This document shows positions 28,432-36,799 of a stretch of 64,000 bases of DNA, one piece after another. Location: positions 1,612,001 to 1,676,000 of the forward strand of contig NZ_CP108100.1 of the NCBI RefSeq assembly GCF_036195045.1, given 5' to 3'. Source of the stretch: Streptomyces sp. NBC_00236. GTDB taxonomy: Bacteria > Actinomycetota > Actinomycetes > Streptomycetales > Streptomycetaceae. Positions within the stretch are counted from its first letter, which is position 1, and each line of letters opens with the position of its first letter. The notes beneath the pieces are model-generated. The model made no database searches and was not told where the DNA came from. It was given only the letters and a program-made list of their open reading frames with translations. Both the position numbers and the translations under genes were made by a program.

Positions 28432-29154
28432 TCACTGCGCCAGGCCCACCACCAGCCAGATGAAGCCCACTCCGGCGACCGTGCACAGCAGGGTCGAGCG
28501 GGCCGGGTGCTCGTGGTGCGCCTCGGGCAGGATCTCGGCCGCGGCGAGGTACAGCAGGGCGCCGCCGAAGAAGCCGAGATAGCAGCCGAGGAGTTGCTCC
28601 GGAAGGGTGAACACGAGCGTCGTCGCCGCGCCGACGACGGGCGCCGCCGCGTCCGCGTACAGCATCGTCATGGCCTTGCGGCGGGCGTTCCCGTACAGGC
28701 TGGTGATCGTGTACGTGTTGAAGCCGTCCGCGAAGTCGTGGGTGATGACGGCGAGGGCGACGGCCGCTCCCATGCCGCCGCCGACCTGGAAGGCCGCGCC
28801 GAGCGCCACGCCGTCCATCAGGCTGTGCAGGACCATCGCGGCCGCCGCCGTCAGACCGACCTGGGGCACGCGTTCCTCGCTCGCGCCGTGTGCCGCCTGG
28901 CGTACGGCGAGCAGACGCTCCACCAGGTGCGCGAAGAGGAAGCCGCCCACGAACAGCAGCAGGGCGGCCGGTACGCCGAAGACGAGGCCGCCCGCTGCCT
29001 CGATGGCCTCCGGCAGCAGGTCGAGGCCGACGACGCCGAGCATCAGTCCGCCGGCGAGTCCGAGCACCAGGTGGCGGCGGTCGGTGACGCGCTGGGCGAC
29101 CCAGCCGCCGACCAGGGTCATCAGGAACGCGCCGAGCGCGACGAACACCGCCAT
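28432..29154 (-). CDS. ZIP family metal transporter within the cobalamin cluster
   Basis: 240 residues with about eight membrane segments. HSLMDGVALGAAFQVG (about 111-126) and THDFADGFNTYTITSLYGNA (about 137-156) are the metal-binding helices IV and V of ZIP proteins. GufA/ZIP-type members import zinc or other divalent metals; the place inside the cob cluster makes cobalt a possible substrate, but that is only inference. It runs opposite to the cob genes, convergent with cobI and divergent from cobM with 77 bases between starts. Confidence 0.85.
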   Translation of the reverse strand: MAVFVALGAFLMTLVGGWVAQRVTDRRHLVLGLAGGLMLGVVGLDLLPEAIEAAGGLVFGVPAALLLFVGGFLFAHLVERLLAVRQAAHGASEERVPQVGLTAAAAMVLHSLMDGVALGAAFQVGGGMGAAVALAVITHDFADGFNTYTITSLYGNARRKAMTMLYADAAAPVVGAATTLVFTLPEQLLGCYLGFFGGALLYLAAAEILPEAHHEHPARSTLLCTVAGVGFIWLVVGLAQ

Positions 29155-29231
29155 GGGCTCTTGCTAGCCGATTGACCCCGGTGCGCGCATCCCCGAATCC
29201 CACGATCCACGTTCTCGAAAGGACCCGTTCC

Positions 29232-30071
29232 ATGTCCGAAGCAGTCGACGCAGCCGCCGCGCCCACCCGTGGCACCGTGACGTTCGTCGGTGCCGGCCCC
29301 GGCGCCGCCGATCTGCTGACCTTCCGGGCGGCGCGGGCCATCGCGGCCGCCGACATCGTCATCTGGGCGGCCAGCCTCGTGCAGGAGGAGGTCCTCGAAC
29401 ACGCCCGGGAGGGGGCCGAGATCCTCGACTCGGCGCAGATGTCCCTCGAAGAGGTCGTCGCCGTGTACCGGCGGGCGGCGGAGGAAGGACTGAAGGTCGC
29501 CAGGATCCACTCCGGTGACCCGGCGCTGTGGGGTGGCACCCAGGAGCAGGTCGACCGGTGCGGCGAGCTGGGGGTCGCGGTCGAGATCGTGCCCGGGGTG
29601 TCGTCGTTCTCGGCGGTCGCGGCCATCGCGCAGCGCGAGCTGACGATTCCGGAGGTGGCGCAGTCGGTGATCCTGACCCGGCTCGGTGGCGGCAAGACGC
29701 CGATGCCGCCCGGCGAGGAGGTGCGGGAGTTCGCCCGGCACGGCACGACGATGGCGCTGTTCCTGTCGGCGGCCCGGTCCGGTCAGCTGACGCAGGAGCT
29801 GCTGGAGGGCGGCTATCCGACGTCGACTCCGGTGGTGATCGCGTACCAGGCGACGTGGCCGGAGGAGCTGATCCTGCACTGCACGATCGAGACGCTGGAG
29901 GCCACGGTCAAGGAGCACAAGCTCTGGAAGCACACGCTGTTCCTGGTCGGCCCGGCGCTGTCGGCGTCCGGGACGCGTTCGCACCTGTACCACCCGGGCC
30001 ACTTCCACGGGTACCGCAAGGCCGACAGGGCGGCGCGGGCCGAGTTGCGCGCCCAGCGGTCCGGCTCGTGA
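29232..30071 (+). CDS. cobM: Precorrin-4 C11-methyltransferase CobM/CbiF
   Basis: 279 residues from ATG with GAAAGGA upstream. The tetrapyrrole methylase motifs are TVTFVGAGPGAADLLTFRAA (about 17-36), VARIHSGDPALWGGTQEQVD and VPGVSSFSAVAAIAQRELTI, then QSVILTRLGGGKTPMPPGEE, which marks the C11 enzyme. It methylates C11 of precorrin-4. The stop overlaps the cobL start by GTGA. As first gene of the second cob unit it must have its own promoter or depend on read-through; no second riboswitch was found in the 77-base leader. Confidence 0.92.
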   Translation: MSEAVDAAAAPTRGTVTFVGAGPGAADLLTFRAARAIAAADIVIWAASLVQEEVLEHAREGAEILDSAQMSLEEVVAVYRRAAEEGLKVARIHSGDPALWGGTQEQVDRCGELGVAVEIVPGVSSFSAVAAIAQRELTIPEVAQSVILTRLGGGKTPMPPGEEVREFARHGTTMALFLSAARSGQLTQELLEGGYPTSTPVVIAYQATWPEELILHCTIETLEATVKEHKLWKHTLFLVGPALSASGTRSHLYHPGHFHGYRKADRAARAELRAQRSGS

Positions 30072-31327
30072 TCCGGGTCTTCGGTACGGGGACGGGGGCG
30101 CCGCCCACGCCCGAGGCCGTGCGGGCGGTGGCCGGGGCCACGTTGGTGGCCGGGGCCCGGCGTCATCTGGACGCCGGCCCGCTTCCGGCGGGCGCCGGGC
30201 GGGTGGTGCTGGGGCCGCTGGCCCCGGCACTCGACCGGATCGGGAGGCACCTCGCCGAGGACGACGGGGCGCGGGTGGTCGTGCTGGCCTCCGGCGATCC
30301 GGGGTTCTTCGGGATCGTGCGGGCGCTGGCGGAACGGTTCGGGCCCGAGGCGCTCGATGTGCGGCCGGGGGCCCCGTCGATCGCGGTGGCGTTCGCCCGG
30401 CTGGGCCTGCCGTGGGACGACGCGGTCGTGGTCAGCGCGCACGGGCGGGATCCGCGGACCGCGGTCAACGTCTGCTTCGCGCACCCGAAGGTCGCGGTGC
30501 TGACGGGGCCGGGCGCCGGGCCCGCCGAGCTGGCGGCCGGGCTGCTGTACCGGAGCCAGGAGCGGACCCTGGTCGTCGCGACGGCGCTCGGGGATCCGGA
30601 GCACGAGCGCGTCGAGCGGCTGACGCTGCACGAGGCGGCGGGCCGTGAGTGGCCGGATCCGGTGAGTGTGGTGCTGTGCCTGGACGAGTCGCGGGCCCTT
30701 TCGCCGGTGCGCACGGTGGCGGGTCCGGCGGCCGGTCCGGCCGGCTGGGCGCTGGCCGAGGCGGAGTTCGAGCACCGTGACTCGATGATCACCAAGTTCG
30801 AGGTGCGGGCGCTGGCGCTGGCGCGTCTCGGGCCGCGCACGGGTGATCTGGTGTGGGACATCGGTGCCGGTTCGGGTTCGGTGGCGGTGGAGTGCGCGCG
30901 GCTCGGCGCGGCCGCTGTCGCTGTCGAGAAGACGGCGGACGGGGTCGAGCGGATCCGGGCGAACGCCGCCGCGCACGGCGTGTACGTGCGGGCGGTGCAC
31001 GGTGCCGCGCCCATAGTGCTGTCCGATCTGGCGGACCCGGACGCGGTGTTCATCGGGGGCGGCGGTCATGAGCTGCCCGCGATCGTGACGGCGTGTGCCC
31101 GGCGGGCACGGCGTGCCGTCGTGGTCGCGGTGGCGGCCCTGGACCGGGTGGGGCCGGTGCGGTCGGCGCTGGCCGCCGCCGGGCTGGAGCCCGAGGGTGT
31201 GCTGCTGCAGTCGTCGCGGCTGGCGCCCCTGCCCGGTGACGTGACCCGGCTCGCCGCGGCCAACCCGGTCTTTCTGCTGTGGGGCGTCCGCCCCTCGGCC
31301 GGTGCGAATGAAGGAGCAACCCAGTGA
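30068..31327 (+). CDS. cobL: Precorrin-6Y C5,15-methyltransferase (decarboxylating) CobL/CbiET
   Basis: 419 residues from the GTG overlapping cobM. The N-terminal half is the CbiE methylase (RVVVLASGDPGFFGIVRALA, RPGAPSIAVAFARLGLPWDD). The C-terminal half is the CbiT domain with a Rossmann-type SAM site (HRDSMITKFEVRALALARLG, then VWDIGAGSGSVAVECARLGA), ending with [16 protein letters not shown]. One protein thus does both methylations at C5 and C15 and the C12 side-chain decarboxylation. The stop overlaps the next gene by GTGA. Confidence 0.92.
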   Translation: MIRVFGTGTGAPPTPEAVRAVAGATLVAGARRHLDAGPLPAGAGRVVLGPLAPALDRIGRHLAEDDGARVVVLASGDPGFFGIVRALAERFGPEALDVRPGAPSIAVAFARLGLPWDDAVVVSAHGRDPRTAVNVCFAHPKVAVLTGPGAGPAELAAGLLYRSQERTLVVATALGDPEHERVERLTLHEAAGREWPDPVSVVLCLDESRALSPVRTVAGPAAGPAGWALAEAEFEHRDSMITKFEVRALALARLGPRTGDLVWDIGAGSGSVAVECARLGAAAVAVEKTADGVERIRANAAAHGVYVRAVHGAAPIVLSDLADPDAVFIGGGGHELPAIVTACARRARRAVVVAVAALDRVGPVRSALAAAGLEPEGVLLQSSRLAPLPGDVTRLAAANPVFLLWGVRPSAGANEGATQ

Positions 31328-33048
31328 TCGGCCTGATCTCCGCGACGGCGGCGGGCGCCGTCGCCCGTGACCGGCTGGCCGCGGCCTGGCCCGGCCGTGC
31401 CGCGGTCTACGACGGTCCGGTGCGCGAGGCCGTGCAGCGGGCGTTCGGCGAGTGCGAGCAGTTGGTGTGCTTCCTCGCGACGGGGGCCGTGGTGCGGCTG
31501 GTCGCGCCGCTGCTCACGGACAAGGCGGCCGACCCCGGTGTCGTCTGCGTCGACGAGGCGGGGCGCCACGCGGTGGCGCTGCTCGGCGGGCACGGCGGCG
31601 GGGCGAACGCCCTCGCGGTGGCGGTCGGTGAGGTGCTGGGCGCGGCGCCGGTGGTGACGACGGCGACGGACGCGGTGGGCGTGCCCGGTCTGGACATGCT
31701 GGGCCTCCCCGTGGAGGGAGATGTCGCCGGGGTGTCGCGGGCGATGCTGGACGGTGCTCCGGTGGCGTTGCGGGCGGACGCGGTACGGCCGTTGCCTGCC
31801 CTGCCGCCGAATGTGCGCCCCGGCGCGACCGGATCGGCGGTGCTGCACCTCACCGACCGGATCGTGGAACTCGGGTCAAGGGAGGCCGCGTTGCGGCCCG
31901 CCTCGCTCGTCGTCGGGGTCGGTGCGTCGAAGGACGCGCCCGCGGACGAGGTGCTCGGGCTGATCCGGGACGCGCTGGCGGGGGCAGGTCTCTCGCCGTT
32001 GAGCATCGCGGAGCTGGTGACCGTGGACGCGAAGGCGCAGGAGCCCGGGATCGTGGCCGCCGCCGCACGGCTCGGCGTGCCGCTGCGTACGTACCCGGCC
32101 GAGGAGCTGGCCCGGATCGAGGTCCCGCATCCGTCGGAAGCGCCCCTCGCCGCGGTCGGTACGCCCTCGGTCGCGGAGGCCGCGGCGCTCGCGGGCGGCG
32201 GTGAACTCCTCGTGCCGAAGCGGAAGTCGGCCCCCGAGGGGCGGGCGGCGATGGCCACGTGTGCTGTCGTGCGCCGGGCGCCGCGTGGGCGGCTCGCGGT
32301 CGTGGGCCTCGGTCCCGGGGCGCGTGACCTGCTGACGCCGCGGGCCCGGGACGAGCTGCGGCGGGCGTCGGTGCTGGTCGGGCTCGATCAGTACGTCGAC
32401 CAGATCCGGGATCTGCTGCGGCCGGGTACGACGGTTCTGGAGTCGGGCCTCGGGGCCGAGGAGGAGCGGGCCCGTACGGCGGTCGCCGAGGCGCGCAAGG
32501 GCCACGCCGTGGCGCTGATCGGCAGCGGTGACGCGGGGGTGTACGCGATGGCGTCGCCGGCGCTGGCCGAGGCGGGCGCCGACATCGACGTGGTGGGTGT
32601 GCCGGGGGTGACGGCGGCGCTGGCGGCGGCGGCGATCCTGGGCGCCCCGCTGGGCCACGACCATGTCTCGATCAGCCTCTCCGACCTGCACACCCCGTGG
32701 GAGGTCATCGAGCGCCGGGTCCGGGCCGCGGCCGAGGCCGACATCATCGTGACGTTCTACAACCCGCGCAGCCGGGGCCGCGACTGGCAGCTCCCGAAGG
32801 CGTTGTCGATCCTGTCGGAGCACCGGGATCCGGCCACTCCGGTCGGGGTCGTACGCAACGCCTCCCGGCCCGACGAGTCCAGCCGGGTGACCTCGCTCGC
32901 GGCCCTGGACCCGGCGGTCGTCGACATGATGACCGTCGTCACCGTGGGCAACACCGCCACCCGTGAGATCGCGGGCCGCATGGTCACCCCGCGCGGCTAC
33001 CGCTGGCAGTCGGCCACGGCCGCCCCGGCACCGGAGGCGGCTTCGTGA
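31324..33048 (+). CDS. cobJ: Fused CbiG / precorrin-3B C17-methyltransferase CobJ
   Basis: 574 residues, two enzymes in one chain. Residues about 1-300 are CbiG: VCFLATGAVVRLVAPLLTDK, GRHAVALLGGHGGGANALAV and a C-terminal part with VVGVGASKDAPADEVLGLI; this family opens the delta-lactone in the cobalt-early pathway. Residues about 315-574 are the C17 methylase: LAVVGLGPGARDLLTPRARD, VALIGSGDAGVYAMASPALA, and VVTVGNTATREIAGRMVTPR. Start overlaps cobL by GTGA; stop overlaps the first possible start of cbiX. Confidence 0.9.
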   Translation: MIGLISATAAGAVARDRLAAAWPGRAAVYDGPVREAVQRAFGECEQLVCFLATGAVVRLVAPLLTDKAADPGVVCVDEAGRHAVALLGGHGGGANALAVAVGEVLGAAPVVTTATDAVGVPGLDMLGLPVEGDVAGVSRAMLDGAPVALRADAVRPLPALPPNVRPGATGSAVLHLTDRIVELGSREAALRPASLVVGVGASKDAPADEVLGLIRDALAGAGLSPLSIAELVTVDAKAQEPGIVAAAARLGVPLRTYPAEELARIEVPHPSEAPLAAVGTPSVAEAAALAGGGELLVPKRKSAPEGRAAMATCAVVRRAPRGRLAVVGLGPGARDLLTPRARDELRRASVLVGLDQYVDQIRDLLRPGTTVLESGLGAEEERARTAVAEARKGHAVALIGSGDAGVYAMASPALAEAGADIDVVGVPGVTAALAAAAILGAPLGHDHVSISLSDLHTPWEVIERRVRAAAEADIIVTFYNPRSRGRDWQLPKALSILSEHRDPATPVGVVRNASRPDESSRVTSLAALDPAVVDMMTVVTVGNTATREIAGRMVTPRGYRWQSATAAPAPEAAS

Positions 33049-33107
33049 ACCGGGCCACCACCACCCCGTACCCCAACCCCACCCCCCATGAGCACCCAGG
33101 AGCATCC

Positions 33108-34019
33108 GTGAACACCCCGTCCGACCGGCCCGCACTGCTCATCGCCGGCCACGGCACCCGGGACGAGGGCGGGGCCGCCGCCTTCCGTGACTTCGTGGCC
33201 GAACTCGGCGCCCGTAACCCGCAGTTGCCCGTCGCGGGCGGATTCATCGAACTGTCGCCGCCACCGCTGGGCGACGCGGTGACCGAGCTCGTCGAGCAGG
33301 GCGTCAGGCACTTCGCCGCCGTCCCGCTGATGCTGGTGTCGGCCGGGCACGCCAAGGGCGACATCCCGGCGGCGCTGACCCGCGAGAAGGAGCGCCACCC
33401 GGGCATCTCGTACACGTACGGGCGTCCGCTGGGACCGCATCCGGCGCTGCTGAAGGTGCTGGAGCGGCGGGTGGACGAGGTGCTGGGCGACACGGACCGC
33501 TCCGAGGTGACGATTCTGCTGGTGGGGCGCGGCTCCACCGACCCGGACGCCAACGCCGAGGTGCACAAGGCCGCACGGCTGTTCTGGGAGGGCCGGGGCT
33601 ACGCGGGTGTGGAAACCGCTTTCGTCTCGCTGGCCGCCCCTGATGTGCCGTCCGGTCTCGACCGTTGCGTGAAGCTGGGTGCGGGGCGCATAGTCGTTCT
33701 GCCGTACTTCCTCTTCACGGGCATCCTGCCGGACCGGGTGCGTCACCAGACCACGGAGTGGGCCGCCGCCCACCCCGGGCTGGACGTCCGGTCGGCCGAG
33801 GTGATCGGTGCCGCGGAAGAACTGCTCGATCTGGTCATGGAGCGCTACCGGGAGGCCGTCAAGGGCGATCTGCGGATGAACTGCGACTCTTGCGTGTACC
33901 GGATCGCACTGCCGGGCTTCGAGGACAAGGTGGGACTGCCGCAGCAGCCGCACTTCCACCCTGACGACGACGGCCATCACCACCACCCCCACCATGGCGG
34001 TCATGCACACTCCCATTGA
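33108..34019 (+). CDS. cbiX: Sirohydrochlorin cobalto/ferrochelatase CbiX-type
   Basis: 303 residues from the GTG at 33108, which has AGGAG at good spacing; a GTG at 33045 overlapping the previous stop would add 21 residues. Two CbiX halves are present: LLIAGHGTRDEGGAAAFRDF with LMLVSAGHAKGDIPAAL, then ILLVGRGSTDPDANAEVHKA with VVLPYFLFTGILPDRV. It inserts metal into sirohydrochlorin. After a Cys pair (MNCDSCVYRI) the C-terminus is His-rich (DDDGHHHHPHHGGHAHSH), likely a metal store or sensor. The 3' end overlaps cobC by 26 bases. Confidence 0.87.
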   Translation: MNTPSDRPALLIAGHGTRDEGGAAAFRDFVAELGARNPQLPVAGGFIELSPPPLGDAVTELVEQGVRHFAAVPLMLVSAGHAKGDIPAALTREKERHPGISYTYGRPLGPHPALLKVLERRVDEVLGDTDRSEVTILLVGRGSTDPDANAEVHKAARLFWEGRGYAGVETAFVSLAAPDVPSGLDRCVKLGAGRIVVLPYFLFTGILPDRVRHQTTEWAAAHPGLDVRSAEVIGAAEELLDLVMERYREAVKGDLRMNCDSCVYRIALPGFEDKVGLPQQPHFHPDDDGHHHHPHHGGHAHSH

Positions 34020-35097
34020 GAGTCCCGACGCCACAGGCGCGGGCGCGCACGATCTGCGTCATCACGGTGACGCGGAGGTACGGGGACGGGGCCGGGATCT
34101 GACCGATCTCGCCGTCAACGTACGGGCCGGGACCCCACCGGCCTGGCTGAAGGAGCGGATAGCCGCGTCCCTGGGCACGCTCGCCGCGTACCCGGACGGG
34201 CGTGTCGCGCGTGCCGCGGTCGCCGCCCGGCACGGGCTGCCGCCGGAGCGGCTCCTGCTGACGGCGGGTGCGGCGGAGGCGTTCGTGCTGATCGCCCGCG
34301 CGCTGCCGGCCCGAAGACCGGTCGTGGTGCATCCGCAGTTCACCGAGCCGGAGGCGGCGTTGCGCGCGGCCGGGCACGAGGTGGGACGGGTGCTGCTGCG
34401 GGCCGGGGACGGCTTCCGGCTGGATCCGGCGGATGTGCCGGCCGACGCGGATCTGGTGGTGGTCGGCAATCCGACCAACCCGACGTCGGTGCTGCATCCG
34501 GCGGCCGTGCTGGAGCGGCTGGCGCGTCCCGGGCGGACGCTGGTGGTCGACGAGGCGTTCATGGACGCGGTGCCGGGCGAGCGCGAGGCGCTGTGCGGCC
34601 GTACGGACATCCCCGGGCTCGTGGTGCTGCGCAGCCTGACCAAGACGTGGGGGCTCGCCGGGCTGCGGATCGGGTACGTGGCGGCCGCGCCGGAGACCAT
34701 CCGCACGCTGGAGGAGGCGCAGCCGTTGTGGCCCGTGTCGTCCCCGGCGCTGGCGGCGGCCGAGGCCTGTGTGGAACCGCGGGCGCTGGCCGAGGCGGCC
34801 GCGGCGGCGGACCGGATCGCGGTGGACCGCTGCCATCTGGTGGCGGGTCTGCGGGAGTTCACCGAGATACGGGTCGTGGAGCCGGCACAGGGACCGTTCG
34901 TGCTGATCCGGCTGGAGCGGGCCGGGGAGATACGTGAGCGGCTGCGGATGCTGGGTTTCGCGGCACGGCGCGGCGACACGTTTCCGGGGCTCGGCGAGGA
35001 GTGGCTCCGGCTGGCCGTACGGGACCGCACGACGACCAACCGGTTCCTCCAGGTGTTCGACCAGGCCCTTCAGGCACTGTCCGCGGTCAGCCGCTGA
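33994..35097 (+). CDS. cobC: PLP-dependent protein CobC (threonine-phosphate decarboxylase type)
   Basis: 367 residues, aminotransferase fold type I. LTDLAVNVRAGTPPAWLKER is the N-terminal motif, VVVVGNPTNPTSVLHPAAV the PLP-ring region, LVVDEAFMDAVPGE the Asp that pairs with the PLP nitrogen, and LRSLTKTWGLAGLRIGYVAA holds the Schiff-base Lys. CobC/CobD-type enzymes make the aminopropanol phosphate linker used by CobD. The gene begins inside the His-rich tail codons of cbiX and its stop overlaps the convergent haemoglobin gene by 11 bases. Confidence 0.87.
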   Translation: MAVMHTPIESPDATGAGAHDLRHHGDAEVRGRGRDLTDLAVNVRAGTPPAWLKERIAASLGTLAAYPDGRVARAAVAARHGLPPERLLLTAGAAEAFVLIARALPARRPVVVHPQFTEPEAALRAAGHEVGRVLLRAGDGFRLDPADVPADADLVVVGNPTNPTSVLHPAAVLERLARPGRTLVVDEAFMDAVPGEREALCGRTDIPGLVVLRSLTKTWGLAGLRIGYVAAAPETIRTLEEAQPLWPVSSPALAAAEACVEPRALAEAAAAADRIAVDRCHLVAGLREFTEIRVVEPAQGPFVLIRLERAGEIRERLRMLGFAARRGDTFPGLGEEWLRLAVRDRTTTNRFLQVFDQALQALSAVSR

Positions 35098-35506
35098 CGA
35101 TGTCCGGCTTGAGGGGGGCCAGCTTCGCGGCGATCAGGCCGATGGTGGCGGCATCGACGCCGCCGTCGGCCAGCGCTGCGGCGAGATGGTCCACGACCCG
35201 GTCGAAGTGGGGCCCGGTGATGCCGAGCCCCTGGTGGGCGTGGCTCATGGCCCGGCCGGTGTAGGGGGCCGTGGCGCCGAGGGCGCTGCCGACGAAGAAG
35301 CGCTGGTGCGCCTTGAGGCGGGTCACGTCCTTCCCCGCGAAGTAGGGCGTCAGCTCGGGGTCGGCCAGGACACGTGCGTAGAAGAGGTCCACCACGGCGG
35401 CGACGGCTGCGGCGCCGCCGATCCGCTCGAAGAGGGTGTCCGGCTGCGCGGCGGGGGTCTCGGGCGCCGACTCGTCCGGGGCCGCCGGATCTGTGGTCTG
35501 GTCCAT
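35087..35506 (-). CDS. Group 1 truncated haemoglobin
   Basis: 139 residues from the ATG at 35506 (MDQTTDPAAP). An acidic Pro-rich extension of about 22 residues precedes the two-over-two globin: TLFERIGGAAAVAAVVDLFY with the B10 Tyr, LADPELTPYFAGKDVTRLKA, the group marker ALGATAPYTGRAM, and the proximal His in SHAHQGLGI. Such proteins bind O2 or NO, often to detoxify NO. It is convergent with cobC, with an 11-base overlap of the 3' ends, and stands alone. Confidence 0.88.
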   Translation of the reverse strand: MDQTTDPAAPDESAPETPAAQPDTLFERIGGAAAVAAVVDLFYARVLADPELTPYFAGKDVTRLKAHQRFFVGSALGATAPYTGRAMSHAHQGLGITGPHFDRVVDHLAAALADGGVDAATIGLIAAKLAPLKPDIVSG

Positions 35507-35722
35507 GGCAGCCGAACATAGCGCCGATCCCCGCCGCCCCGTGAACATTCGTCCGAATTCGGCGCTGCCGTCGCACAAGTGGGAAGCGGCGCTCCGTCTG
35601 CGGAACGCCGCTTCCCTCCCCTCCTGGGGCCCGTCGCCACGCTGCCGTCGCCGCCCGAGAGGCGGACAGCAGTGTGACGACAGGCCCTACGGCCCCCCGA
35701 CCGCCCCCTCGGGCCTCGGGTG

Positions 35723-36799
35723 TCAGCCCTGTGCACGCCTCCGGGCCACGACCATGGCGCCGGCGCCGACGGCCAGCAGGAGGGCTGCGCCTCCGGCGAC
35801 GTACGGCGTGGTGGAGCTGCTGCCCGTCTCGGCGAGGTCGGCGTCGGTGGTGGTCCGCGGTGCGTCATCGGTGCCGGTCTGGGGCTTCACGTCGCCCCCG
35901 GTGTCGCCGGCCGTGTCACCGGCCGTGGAGCCCTCGGTGGAGCCTGCGGTCCCGGATCCGCCGTCGGTGGAGCCTCCGTTGGTGGAGCCCCCGTTGCCCG
36001 AACCGCCGTCGGTCGAACCGCCGTCGGTCGAACCCCCGTTGTCGCCGCCACCGTTGTCGCCGCCACCGTTCTCACCGCCGCCCGTGGAGGCCGCCTTCGG
36101 CGTCTCACAGGTGGCCTCGGCGAGCGTGACCTCACCCTTCACATCGGCGACGTTGAGTTCGAGCGGGTTGACCGAGACCTTCAGCTGCAGCGCGACCGCG
36201 GCGGCGGTGCGGGAGGTGGTACTCGTCTTCGACAGGTCGAGCGTCACGGAGCCGACGCCGGGCACCGCGATCTGCGTGGTGCCCGCGGCGGTGAGGGTGA
36301 CGCGCTTGCCGAGGACCTTCACATGCCCCAGCACGTTCGACTCGGCGACCGGCTTGTGGCCCACCTCGCAGACCGCCTTCGACGTGACCTGCTCGACCTC
36401 GACCAGCGAGAGCAGCGGCAGACCGGGCAGGTGCAGCCGCGCCCTGACGATATTGCTGTAGCCCTCGGCACGATGCCCGTCCACGGTCGCCTTCGCGGTG
36501 GCCACATCGGCACGCAGCACCCGGACCGGCTTTCCGCCCTCCACCCCGTCGAGCTTCACGCTGAGCGCGGTCTTCTCCGCGCTCCGCGGCGCCTGCACCT
36601 CGTTGAGCGTGGCCTTGAGCGGCACGTCGATCGTCTTGTTCAGGAGCGAGACGTCGAGTGCGGTGCGGAGCACGACCGCGCTCGCCTTCCCGTCGCCGGT
36701 GGTCGTGGTGGTGGTGGCGTGCGCCGGGACGGCGACCAGCAGGGCGACGGGAGCGGCGGCGACCGCCAGGGCGGCGAGGCGGAAGGTGTTGCTGTTCAA
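35723..36799 (-). CDS. LAETG-anchored surface protein (SCO1860-like)
   Basis: 358 residues from a TTG start. The signal peptide is clear (NSNTFRLAALAVAAAPVALL then VAVPAHA, cleavage near 27). The body (about 28-240) repeats a DUF-like beta pattern twice (ALDVSLLNKTIDVPLKATLN; ALQLKVSVNPLELNVADVKG). A low-complexity Gly/Ser/Thr stretch (about 245-320, units of GGSTDGGS) follows, then the sorting signal LAETG, a hydrophobic segment (YVAGGAALLLAVGAGAMVVA) and RRR tail. A sortase should attach it to the cell wall. Function is unknown; homologues sit beside the cob cluster in S. coelicolor. Confidence 0.82.
   Translation of the reverse strand: MNSNTFRLAALAVAAAPVALLVAVPAHATTTTTTGDGKASAVVLRTALDVSLLNKTIDVPLKATLNEVQAPRSAEKTALSVKLDGVEGGKPVRVLRADVATAKATVDGHRAEGYSNIVRARLHLPGLPLLSLVEVEQVTSKAVCEVGHKPVAESNVLGHVKVLGKRVTLTAAGTTQIAVPGVGSVTLDLSKTSTTSRTAAAVALQLKVSVNPLELNVADVKGEVTLAEATCETPKAASTGGGENGGGDNGGGDNGGSTDGGSTDGGSGNGGSTNGGSTDGGSGTAGSTEGSTAGDTAGDTGGDVKPQTGTDDAPRTTTDADLAETGSSSTTPYVAGGAALLLAVGAGAMVVARRRAQG

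Noticed and set aside
29155..29231. Second B12 riboswitch before cobM
   Set aside because: Only 77 bases, no AGCCAGGAGAC-type box and no GCCACTG core.
35900..36080. Repeated GGC/TCG-rich units looking like a small repeat array or CRISPR
   Set aside because: They code for the Gly/Ser/Thr stalk of the LAETG protein; no spacers of constant length.
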